NCBI GenBank assembly: GCA_045641505.1
Contig: JAZUHB010000121.1
Span: forward strand, 1-33,724
Length of the DNA: 33,724 nt
From: JAZQNF01 sp045641505
GTDB lineage: Bacteria; Bacillota; Clostridia; Lachnospirales; Bianqueaceae
Reading direction: 5' to 3'
Shown: positions 14,746 to 21,939 of the stretch, piece by piece
Numbering within the stretch: position 1 is the stretch's first letter
Layout of the letters: every line of letters begins with the position of its first letter
Position numbers and translations under genes: made by a program
The notes under the pieces: generated by a model
Seen by the model: the letters and a program-made list of their open reading frames with translations, nothing else
The model's database searches: none
What the model was told of the DNA's origin: nothing

Positions 14746-17265
14746 CTAAAAGTGAATCAGGTCAAACGGTCTTTTTCGAGCCAACCGCGCAATCGGAAGG
14801 ATGGAGGAAAGAAGGCATAGGACGAGCGAGATAATCGCGCTGATAATCATATGAAGCGGGCGGAAAACAAGAAGATCGAAGGGATACTCCGGCAGTGAGG
14901 AAGCAAAGGTAGAGTTCGCGTAATTCTTTATGATAATGAAAGCAAAAAGTGCGAACAAAACACACAATACTCCTACAAGCATTGCCTGAAAAACGAAGAT
15001 GCGGCTGATATCCTTTTTCGTAAACCCAAGTGATCTCATGATACCAAGCAGTTTCGATTGATCCTTTATGCTGTAGCTGATCAGGAGGACAAAGGTCAGC
15101 AGGATGCCGGCCAGAGAGAGTATTCCGGCCAAGATGATATACGGCTTCAAAGCCACGAGCTTCTGCTCGAAACTGTATATAAGCTTTGCGGATACATCTG
15201 TCCACATCAGGTCATTTTCAGCCAAAGCCTCAAAGGTTTCTGTGTCGAAATGCCTGTTTTCAACATAGTATTCGTTGTAGATGTAGAGGTCGAAAAAATC
15301 CTCTTTGATGGTGTTGAAAAGTCGTTCTGACAGGAGCACCTGCGGGAAAGGAGAGACGTCCTTTTGCAGAGAATCAAACACTCCTACAACCGTAAACCCG
15401 TTCGGAAAGTAGTCGTGCATATTGTTCGCATCCGAATAGAAACCGTTGTATTCGGATGCGAAGAGATCGATATATGCGGACGAGACGGAGGAGAAATGAT
15501 CTGTATCGATGCCGAAGCCCTCGGCGACCTCATAATAAATTGCGATTTCGTCGTCCTTTTCCGGGAGTCTGCCGCAAAGGAGAGCCGCTTCGTCAGCCAG
15601 TCCTGAGGGAGCAAAGGTCATACGGGAAACAAGCAGACGGCTTTTCCAATCGCTGTACAGGACGCTGCTTCTTTCCAAAGTCAATGATTCTGTGTTGCTG
15701 CGTTTCTGCGCGATGTAGTCATCGCAGACGGCACAAATCAGATAATCATTATAAAGCTTATACTCGGTGTAGTCATTGATTCGTTGGGACCGGATTCTTT
15801 CGAGAATTCCATATTCGAAATAATCGGTTTTCATTATGCCGACAACTTTTAGATTTTCGGAATTATTCAGGAGAATTTCCGTTTCGCCTGACAAATCGAG
15901 AATATTTGCCAGATAATCGGAAATTACGATTTCATCCCCCGATTTCGGCATTCGACCGGACAAAAGAGAGGGTGGCGTATTGTGGTCTGAAAAAACCAGG
16001 AGTTTTACATTATCCGAAGATAGTTTATTGTGGAAAATGCTATTTTGTGAGATGACCGGGATGAGCGTTTCATCATCGAATACGCAGCGAAGGGTGTTTA
16101 TAAAGGGTATTCCGGATGATATCCGTCTCGCTTGCAGATCGTAAAAACTATCCGTGTATTCGCAATACTGATCGACTGTCAGGAAAGGGGGGAAATAGCG
16201 CTCATTATAGCGTTTGAGCGGCAGCGCGGAATCGTAATTAAGCAGCGCAATCGAGAACATTTGGAACAACAGAATGATGGCCGTCAGCAATACCATCAAG
16301 ATGTTCCGAAGGGGCTTTTTTTTCAGGTTTTTCAATGCAAAAGAAAAGGCGCTTTGAGGAGGGAGTGGAGTATTCTCGAGAGAAAGGTCTCCGGACGGGT
16401 CAAAATCATCCGCAGGTGATCCATCCGAAGCGGACGTCTCTTTTTTGCTCCGGCGAATGGAAAGGGTCCCTTTCTCCTCGTCCTGATCCGCATCTTGACG
16501 GAAAAACGCGTATACGCCGGTCATGATGTCGTCGAGATTGTGTGTCCGGAAAACAACGGTATTGCGATTTTCGTCGTACAGCTCATAAAAGTCATGCCGG
16601 TTTTCCTGAACTGATACAGCGCCATCCTGGAGGGCCATCGTCAGATCGGCGTATTTTGCCGCGGCGTTCACGTCGTGAGTTGCCACGACGACGAGGCAAT
16701 GCTTTGAAATCGATTTCAATAAATCGAAAACGGCTGTGCCGGAAGCACTGTCCAAATTACCGGTGGGTTCATCTGCCAGAAGGATTTTTGGTTTTTTTAC
16801 CAATGCCCGGGCGATGGCAACTCGCTGCTTCTGACCGCCGCTCAGCCTGCAGACTAATTGGTCCTTGTACTCACGCATACCAACAAAGGAAAGAACCGCG
16901 TCGATTCTTTCCTCTGAATCATCAGTTTTGCGCTTTACAGAAAGAGGAAGCAAGAGATTGTCACGCACGGAGTCTTCTTCAACCAGATTGAAATCCTGAA
17001 AGACGATTCCGAAATACTCATTTCGGAAGATGTCCCATTCTGTTTCGGAAATCAGAGAGATGTCCTGACCGTGAATGGATGCATAGCCTTCATAATCGCT
17101 GATAACTCCGGAGAAAATATTCAGCAGCGTGCTTTTCCCGCTTCCACTTTTTCCGAGGATGACGCATAGTCCTTTGTCCGGCAAATCAAAGGAAGCTTGT
17201 TGAATTACATAACGTCCGCTTACATCGGAACTGTACTTTTTGGACAGGTTCTGTGCCGTAATCAT
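14746..17265 (-). CDS. MacB/FtsX-type ABC transporter, ATPase and permease fused
   Basis: 839 aa. The ATPase comes first: Walker A GKSGSGKS (38-45), Q-loop FQDFNL (89-94), signature LSGGQ (141-145), Walker B with DEPTGNLD (165-172) and switch H197, all of the LolD/MacB type. A polar linker (about 230-310) leads to helix 1 (321-343), a large external domain (about 345-705), and three C-terminal helices (709-731, 756-779, 803-826) with the FtsX-like LGIMRSLGFTKKDI between them. Such four-helix transporters act on periplasmic or extracytoplasmic peptides and lipoproteins rather than moving small molecules. The gene starts 2 nt after the lipoprotein stop and has no Shine-Dalgarno site, so it probably depends on coupled translation. 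Base composition is clearly more AT-rich than the flanks. Confidence 0.92.
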   Translation of the reverse strand: MITAQNLSKKYSSDVSGRYVIQQASFDLPDKGLCVILGKSGSGKSTLLNIFSGVISDYEGYASIHGQDISLISETEWDIFRNEYFGIVFQDFNLVEEDSVRDNLLLPLSVKRKTDDSEERIDAVLSFVGMREYKDQLVCRLSGGQKQRVAIARALVKKPKILLADEPTGNLDSASGTAVFDLLKSISKHCLVVVATHDVNAAAKYADLTMALQDGAVSVQENRHDFYELYDENRNTVVFRTHNLDDIMTGVYAFFRQDADQDEEKGTLSIRRSKKETSASDGSPADDFDPSGDLSLENTPLPPQSAFSFALKNLKKKPLRNILMVLLTAIILLFQMFSIALLNYDSALPLKRYNERYFPPFLTVDQYCEYTDSFYDLQARRISSGIPFINTLRCVFDDETLIPVISQNSIFHNKLSSDNVKLLVFSDHNTPPSLLSGRMPKSGDEIVISDYLANILDLSGETEILLNNSENLKVVGIMKTDYFEYGILERIRSQRINDYTEYKLYNDYLICAVCDDYIAQKRSNTESLTLERSSVLYSDWKSRLLVSRMTFAPSGLADEAALLCGRLPEKDDEIAIYYEVAEGFGIDTDHFSSVSSAYIDLFASEYNGFYSDANNMHDYFPNGFTVVGVFDSLQKDVSPFPQVLLSERLFNTIKEDFFDLYIYNEYYVENRHFDTETFEALAENDLMWTDVSAKLIYSFEQKLVALKPYIILAGILSLAGILLTFVLLISYSIKDQSKLLGIMRSLGFTKKDISRIFVFQAMLVGVLCVLFALFAFIIIKNYANSTFASSLPEYPFDLLVFRPLHMIISAIISLVLCLLSSILPIARLARKRPFDLIHF

Positions 17266-17267
17266 TT

Positions 17268-17864
17268 TTAATTATTGGATCTCATACAATCTGCAATCTG
17301 GAGGGTAATGACCATGCCGAAATTTTCTTCGCGCAGATTATTCATTGCTTCGTCATGGGTTGTCCATACGCCTCTAAAATAGGAAACGGTATGGCCGTAA
17401 AGGGCAGTAACGATGGAAAGATCATCTTCTGACAAATTGCCGTTCCAGATACCGTTTTGTATGATTCTGTCATTTTTGTCAGTGCCGAAATAGTAAAAGT
17501 CCAATTTGCCGGCGTTGACATAACCCGAAATCAGTTCAAGTGCTTCTTGGGACAGGGAAACCGTCCCGCTCTTATCGTTGATAATCAGCACTATTCTTTC
17601 GTATTGACCGATCTCATCCTTGAACAGGTCCTCCGTCAGCGTCTGAGCTGGGAAATACCGCAGTTCGTCCCGGAACAGGATCGGCTCTCCGTATACGATA
17701 ATCTTCGCAGGGTGTGTAGTATTTACAATTTTGATGCTTTGGTCGTAGGTATCTCCGATATCAGACTCTTCCGTAGAGGGTCTGCATGATGTGAGGGAAA
17801 GGGCGGAAATAGCAAGCAGAATAAACAATGTCCATCGTGTCAGAAGAGTTTTGCCGGTGTTCAT
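17268..17864 (-). CDS. Lipoprotein of unknown function, partner of the ABC fusion
   Basis: 198 aa. A type II signal peptide (TLFILLAISALSLTSC) puts the lipidated cysteine at residue 27. The mature part alternates predicted strands and helices (AKIIVYGEPI, ERIVLIINDKSG, LDFYYFGTDKND, FGMVITLQIADC), suggesting a compact alpha/beta domain on the outer face of the membrane. AAAGGAA precedes the ATG. It sits between a secreted-protein gene and the MacB-like transporter, so it is a likely accessory or immunity lipoprotein for that cassette (inference). I do not recognise the family. Confidence 0.8.
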   Translation of the reverse strand: MNTGKTLLTRWTLFILLAISALSLTSCRPSTEESDIGDTYDQSIKIVNTTHPAKIIVYGEPILFRDELRYFPAQTLTEDLFKDEIGQYERIVLIINDKSGTVSLSQEALELISGYVNAGKLDFYYFGTDKNDRIIQNGIWNGNLSEDDLSIVTALYGHTVSYFRGVWTTHDEAMNNLREENFGMVITLQIADCMRSNN

Positions 17865-17878
17865 TTCATTCCTTTCTT

Positions 17879-17918
17879 CCTTCCCCTCTTTCCGGTTTTT
17901 TGCGGAAAGAGGGGAAGG
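17879..17918 (-). other. Strong intercistronic hairpin
   Basis: A 16-bp perfect inverted repeat (17879-17894 and 17903-17918) with an 8-nt loop lies between the secreted-protein gene and the lipoprotein gene, ending 14 nt before the latter's ATG. On the transcribed minus strand no U-run follows, so it is not a standard terminator. It is placed to protect or cleave the upstream message, giving unequal expression, or to limit access to the ribosome site next to it. Confidence 0.75.
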
Positions 17919-17954
17919 AGTGTATGGTTTCTGACTTTTTGAGACGTGATAGTG

Positions 17955-18848
17955 TTATGTCACGTATTGCTCACCAACACTTTGAGAAAACTCATAGATA
18001 CTTACTTCGTCGCAGGATCCATTCCAGCTCGAACCGGGAGTAATAGCATAAGTAAAGGTGGTGGGATAAGAAACCAAGATTGTTTCTCCGGGAAGGCTCC
18101 GGTAAGTGAAAGCATAAAAGCATCGATGCGTTTGAGCGCACCATACATTGATTGCCCTATTTGCGGAGGTATTTCCTATGACATGTAAACTCCGGACGGG
18201 CGAATAATTATACGCGATATCATTGCATCTATTTGCGGAATTGTAAGAAGCAGAGACGGTAAAGCAAGTATCCTGAGTTGTTGATGAAAAACCTGTGGAA
18301 ATAGAGAATCCAAACACATTCGTAGTTGATGCGTTTCCGCCGAAGGTTACATTCCAGGTCGAGGTAGATTGGGGCATCGTTGCTGTCGGCGCGTAATTTA
18401 TATATTGCTGCGCTGCAGAAAGGTAAAATTTTACTTCATTTTTCTTATTAATCCCTCGGTAGTATTCATTTCCGACATGTGTGACAATGGGTTCCATCTG
18501 AGATCGGACAAAAAAAGTTTCATAGTAGTATCCTGATGAATCAGGAGTGTTTTCCCTTGCTCTGGCAATAATGGCGTTGGATTTTCCAATCAATATGCCA
18601 GAGGAGGTATATACGTTCGTAACAGTCACATGATTAAATAGAGTATAATACGTATAACCCGAGGTGGGAACGTCGAAGCCATATGCATTCATATGGGCGG
18701 CTGTGTCGACGGTATAGATGTAGGGGCTTCTATGTTGGACGGGTTCAGGTTTTTTCGAGTGGGTTTCTCCTAAAACGGAAAAGGAAGAAACCAGCAGAAT
18801 GCACAATGACATTATGGAAGAGCATAGTACTTTGTGTAGGTGTTTCAT
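17955..18848 (-). CDS. Secreted Ser/Thr/Asn/Tyr-rich protein, possible effector or toxin
   Basis: 297 aa. A Sec signal peptide spans residues 1-27 (basic MKHLHK, hydrophobic core, then SVLGE). The mature protein is rich in Ser, Thr, Asn and Tyr, has five cysteines, all after residue 190, and no catalytic motif that I know. Around residues 165-205 hydrophobic and small polar residues alternate (VFGFSISTGFSSTTQDTCF), as in amphipathic beta hairpins of pore-forming proteins; this is a pattern resemblance only. It has GGAG 11 nt upstream of ATG and is first in an operon with the lipoprotein and MacB-like transporter. A bacteriocin-like or surface role is inferred. AT-rich compared with its surroundings. 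Confidence 0.8.
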   Translation of the reverse strand: MKHLHKVLCSSIMSLCILLVSSFSVLGETHSKKPEPVQHRSPYIYTVDTAAHMNAYGFDVPTSGYTYYTLFNHVTVTNVYTSSGILIGKSNAIIARARENTPDSSGYYYETFFVRSQMEPIVTHVGNEYYRGINKKNEVKFYLSAAQQYINYAPTATMPQSTSTWNVTFGGNASTTNVFGFSISTGFSSTTQDTCFTVSASYNSANRCNDIAYNYSPVRSLHVIGNTSANRAINVWCAQTHRCFYAFTYRSLPGETILVSYPTTFTYAITPGSSWNGSCDEVSIYEFSQSVGEQYVT

Positions 18849-19006
18849 GGTGTTTTTCTCTCCTTCAGTTGAATAGCCGGTTTTTGAAAAACTGGGTATT
18901 AACAGTTTAGGTAATAAAGCAGGATGGAGACTGATTAACTCATTTTTATCACCCCTTTTCCATGTAGCATCATTGTGTCGGGGCCTGTTTTTGCATTCTC
19001 CTCATA

Positions 19007-19041
19007 GAAAAAGCCGCTTTTCTCCCGGAAGAGAAAGCGGC
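19007..19041 (-). terminator. Terminator in the leader of the secreted-protein operon
   Basis: On the minus strand GCCGCTTTCTC (19041-19031) pairs with GAGAAAAGCGGC (one bulge) and is followed by five U residues (19012-19008). It may end transcripts from the hydrolase gene that stops at 19216, but it also lies between the consensus promoter at 19191-19219 and the secreted-protein gene. Confidence 0.8.
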
Positions 19042-19184
19042 ATATGTTTCGTGTTTCTTTGCTGAATTATTACGAATCCCTCGGGACAATACAACAAAAA
19101 TAATGACACGATGTTTTTGTACGCGATCCAATTTTTCTCTTCCGGATATTAGCAAGCGATGAGGAAAATGTCACGAGTTAATAC
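19025..19184 (-). promoter_or_regulatory. Probable transcription attenuator with alternative antiterminator
   Basis: In the transcript starting near 19184, CCGGAAGAGAAA (19145-19134) is perfectly complementary over 12 nt to the segment 19036-19025, which contains half the 5' arm and the loop of the terminator at 19041-19007. The two pairings exclude each other, the classic attenuator design. No well-placed ribosome site or convincing leader peptide was found before the terminator, so sensing by RNA, protein or ligand is as likely as ribosome stalling. I do not match it to a known riboswitch class. Confidence 0.6.
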
Positions 19185-19190
19185 ATTCAT

Positions 19191-19219
19191 ATTATATGGC
19201 GGAGATTTTTATTTGTCAA
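19191..19219 (-). promoter_or_regulatory. Fully consensus sigma-A promoter reading into the AT-rich cassette
   Basis: Minus strand TTGACA (19219-19214), exactly 17 nt, TATAAT (19196-19191). It overlaps the stop codon of the hydrolase gene. No comparable promoter is seen between the terminator at 19007 and the secreted-protein gene, so this is its likely promoter with a leader of about 335 nt. Confidence 0.8.
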
Positions 19220-20910
19220 TTTTGGGGCGGAAATCCTTTTTCCCCGATCAGTTCGAACACGAGCGTCGTCGTCCAGCCGTAGTCGCGGATGGTCTGCATC
19301 TTCACGTCCGGGTCGTAGGGGAAGCGGGCCGGGCCCTTGCGGTTGAGCTCCATCGGCGCTCGCTCGCACTCGCTGTCGTAGAACTCGAAGAGGCAGCCGG
19401 TCTCGCGGTAGAGGCGGTCGGTCTCGTCAAGGAGACGGCTGCGGAGCGAGGCGGCGAGGTCCTCCCGGCCGGCGCGGCGAAGGCCGCGGAGGATCAGGTA
19501 GTCGTAGTTGATCCAGACCGGGCCGCGCCACATGTCGCTGCCGAAGGTCGCGTCGGTGCGGGCGACGCTCGGGACCGGGAGCGGCGTCCAGAAGAGCGCC
19601 GGGTCGGTGAGATGCGCGACGAGCGCCTCGGTCTGCGCGCCGTCGGAGAGCCCCGCGAAGAGCGGAAGGAAGGAGGCCACGGACCAGACCTTCCGCGGCG
19701 TCTTCCGGCGGAGGTCGTAATCGAAGTAGAAGCCGTCCGACTCGGACCAAAGGAAGCGGTCGATGTCCGCGCGGGCCCGGGCGAACTCGGCGGCCCAGCG
19801 GCCGGCGTCGGGCTCGAGGCCGAGGACGCGGGCGATTTTTTCCATGTGCGCGCACTCGTTCGCGTAGAAGCAGCAGAGGTCGACCGCGGCGAGCGGGTTC
19901 GCGGTGTCGAAGCGCGGCGAGTTGTCCATGCCGGATTCGTCGCAGCGGCAGTGCTCCGCGCGGGAGGCGTGCCAGCTGAAGAGCAGGAGCCCGTTTTCCT
20001 TCGCGAAGCGGCCGCGGCGGTGCTCCCGGAGCCAGCCCAGGAAGCGGGCGTTCTTTTCGTAGACCTCGCGGAGGAGCTCCGTGCCCGCGCCGGATTCATA
20101 AAGCTCCCACGCGCCCCACGCGAGGAGCGGCGGCTGGGTGATCGCGGAGCCGGAGCCTGGCTTTTGCAGGTGCGGGATGAAGCCGGACGGAGTCTGCCGC
20201 GCGAAGGCGGAGAGCAGCAGCTCCCCGGCGAGACCCGGGTCGAAGCGGCGGAAGCCGACGGCGTGGAAGACCGAGTCCCAGAGCCAGAGGTGGCGGTGCG
20301 GAAGCCGGTCCGGCGTGGACCAGCGGCGGGTGAACGAGCCCTCCGGGCAGTAGAGCTGCGTCCGCATCACGGAGAGGCATTTCGCCCGAAGCTCCGCGTA
20401 GGGGGCGGTGTCGGAGGGACAGTTCTCCGCGTAGAAGGCGCGGCGCGAGGCGGCGAGCGCGTCGAGGTCGGCGCTCATCCCCTCCCCGGCGAGACGGAGG
20501 GCCTTCTCCGACGAGGCGGCGTCCCAGGCGTAGGCGAAGCGCGTGCCGTCAAGGAGAAGCGCAGTGAGCGCGTCCTCCCCTCCGGTCTGCTCCGGGAGAT
20601 TTTCCTCAGAGCAGTCGCCCACCAGCAGGTGGGGCCCCGCGAACAGGAGGCGGAACGGCCGGTCATTTCCCGGGAAATAATACTCGATGTAGTCGCTGGT
20701 TACGGCCTCGAAGCGGACGCCGTCCGGCTGCGCCGCGGGAAAGAGGAGCGTGCGGCGCGGCTCGGTGAAGAAGCGGACGCCGACGCAGCCGCCCGTCAGG
20801 TAGCCGGCGAAATCGTCCCCGTAGCGCACACCCTCCTCCGCGGGGCCGCTGAAGTCGAGCGCGGAGGGCGCGAACAGCTCTCCCTCGCCCCAGATTTTCG
20901 GCAGGATCAT
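19216..20910 (-). CDS. GH63/MGH1-like glycoside hydrolase
   Basis: 564 aa from the second of two adjacent ATGs: AGGAGG is only 2 nt from the first (20913) but 5 nt from the second. The N-terminal part (about 1-150) looks like a beta-rich domain, the rest an (alpha/alpha)6 barrel. Family signatures are LWLWDSVFH (about 208-216), QPPLLAWG, SWHASRAEH, ESGMDNSPRFD (about 325-335, with the likely acid Asp) and FGSDMWRGPVWINYDYL further on. These match mannosylglycerate hydrolase/glucosidase-type enzymes of GH63. No signal peptide, so it works on imported sugars. It diverges from the PHP-symporter operon across a 96-nt gap and is probably functionally linked. The exact sugar is unknown. Confidence 0.88.
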   Translation of the reverse strand: MILPKIWGEGELFAPSALDFSGPAEEGVRYGDDFAGYLTGGCVGVRFFTEPRRTLLFPAAQPDGVRFEAVTSDYIEYYFPGNDRPFRLLFAGPHLLVGDCSEENLPEQTGGEDALTALLLDGTRFAYAWDAASSEKALRLAGEGMSADLDALAASRRAFYAENCPSDTAPYAELRAKCLSVMRTQLYCPEGSFTRRWSTPDRLPHRHLWLWDSVFHAVGFRRFDPGLAGELLLSAFARQTPSGFIPHLQKPGSGSAITQPPLLAWGAWELYESGAGTELLREVYEKNARFLGWLREHRRGRFAKENGLLLFSWHASRAEHCRCDESGMDNSPRFDTANPLAAVDLCCFYANECAHMEKIARVLGLEPDAGRWAAEFARARADIDRFLWSESDGFYFDYDLRRKTPRKVWSVASFLPLFAGLSDGAQTEALVAHLTDPALFWTPLPVPSVARTDATFGSDMWRGPVWINYDYLILRGLRRAGREDLAASLRSRLLDETDRLYRETGCLFEFYDSECERAPMELNRKGPARFPYDPDVKMQTIRDYGWTTTLVFELIGEKGFPPQN

Positions 20911-20944
20911 CATATCCTCCTTGCAACATGTTCTCGTTGGCTTT

Positions 20945-20973
20945 ATTATAAGGGTTGAACCGGAAAAAAGAAA
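20945..20973 (-). promoter_or_regulatory. Probable promoter of the GH63-like gene
   Basis: Minus strand TATAAT (20950-20945) with a weak TTTCTT (20973-20968) 17 nt upstream. The plus-strand promoter for the divergent PHP gene could not be picked out in the same gap. Confidence 0.45.
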
Positions 20974-21006
20974 CCACGTGAAAAAAACTCTCAGGAGGCA
21001 TCATAT

Positions 21007-21930
21007 ATGAAACGCACCGTTTTTCTGCAGGACGAAAACGCGCTCTGGCTCAAGGGCAACATCCACAGCCATACCACCTTTTCCGACGGCATCCTCACGC
21101 CTGAACAGATGAAGGCGGCCTACAAGGAGCACGGCTACGACTTTCTCGCGATCACCGATCACGATTTCTACACGGACACCCGCGCGATGACCGAAAAGGA
21201 CTTCACGATGATCCAGGGCTACGAGCTCTGGGCGAACGCCTCGAACGGCCACGACATCCACGTCAATTTCCTCTGGGAGGACGGCCTGGAGCTGGTCGCG
21301 CCGAACACCCATTGCGGTCTGCCCGAGCGCACCGGAGCGACCTCCGTCGCGTACTGCTATGACATGCGGGAGCGCGGCGCCTACGTGATGCTGAACCATC
21401 CGCACTGGTCGATGCTCACGAGCCCCGAGATCGAGGACGAGAACCCCTATCATGCGGTCGAAATCATGAACTACAGCACCGAGTGGCTGGAGAATACCGG
21501 CGACGGCAGCATCTTCTGGACGGAGATGCTCTACCGCGGCGTCCGGCTCTTCGGCGGCGGCAGCGACGACAACCACAACCACGGCGAGATGGACACGATG
21601 TACTGCGACTCGTTCGGCGGCTTCACGGTCGTGAAGGCCGCGGACCGCTCCTCGAAGGCGATCCTCGAGGCGCTGAAGACGGGCAGCTTCTACACCTCCA
21701 CCGGCCCCGCCATCTACGATTTCTACGTCGAGGACGACGAGGTCCACGTGGTCTGCTCCCCCTGCGAGCGCATCTATATCAGCGGCGATTTCCGCTGCTT
21801 CCAGCGGAAGTGCGGCCGCCACGTGACCGAGTTCGTGACGAAGCTCCGCGGCAAGGAGAAGATGGTCCGCGCCGAGGTGATGGACGCCGCCGGCCGCAGC
21901 GCCTACACCAACCCGATCTGGCTCGACTGA
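21007..21930 (+). CDS. PHP-domain metallohydrolase (CehA/McbA-like)
   Basis: 307 aa; AGGAGG 8 nt before ATG. PHP metal-site motifs: NIHSHTTFSDG (H20, H22, D27), ITDHDF (D51, H52), GYE (E73), GHDIH (H82, H85), NHPHW (H131, H133) and GGSDDNHN (D187, D188, H190). The C-terminal 100 residues form a small beta-rich domain. Members hydrolyse phosphoester or carbamate bonds; in sugar operons they are thought to act on phosphorylated or modified sugars. It heads a four-gene operon (PHP, unknown 635-aa protein, GPH symporter, lipoprotein), with 9 nt to the next gene. Cytosolic. Substrate unknown. Confidence 0.9.
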   Translation: MKRTVFLQDENALWLKGNIHSHTTFSDGILTPEQMKAAYKEHGYDFLAITDHDFYTDTRAMTEKDFTMIQGYELWANASNGHDIHVNFLWEDGLELVAPNTHCGLPERTGATSVAYCYDMRERGAYVMLNHPHWSMLTSPEIEDENPYHAVEIMNYSTEWLENTGDGSIFWTEMLYRGVRLFGGGSDDNHNHGEMDTMYCDSFGGFTVVKAADRSSKAILEALKTGSFYTSTGPAIYDFYVEDDEVHVVCSPCERIYISGDFRCFQRKCGRHVTEFVTKLRGKEKMVRAEVMDAAGRSAYTNPIWLD

Positions 21931-21939
21931 GGACTCTCC

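Noticed and set aside
18879..18897. Near-perfect palindrome (CCGGTTTTT-G-AAAAACTGG) as operator of the secreted-protein gene
   Set aside because: It is short with one mismatched pair and no promoter overlaps it; it could be chance in A/T-rich DNA, so it is not listed as a feature.
18970..19155. 61-codon minus-strand frame across the leader terminator
   Set aside because: TTG start without a ribosome site and no protein-like pattern; better explained as untranslated leader RNA.
19149..19190. 13-codon ORF (MNVLTRDIFLIAC) as leader peptide of the attenuator
   Set aside because: Its ATG directly follows the -10 box, so it would lie upstream of the expected transcription start, and it has no ribosome site.
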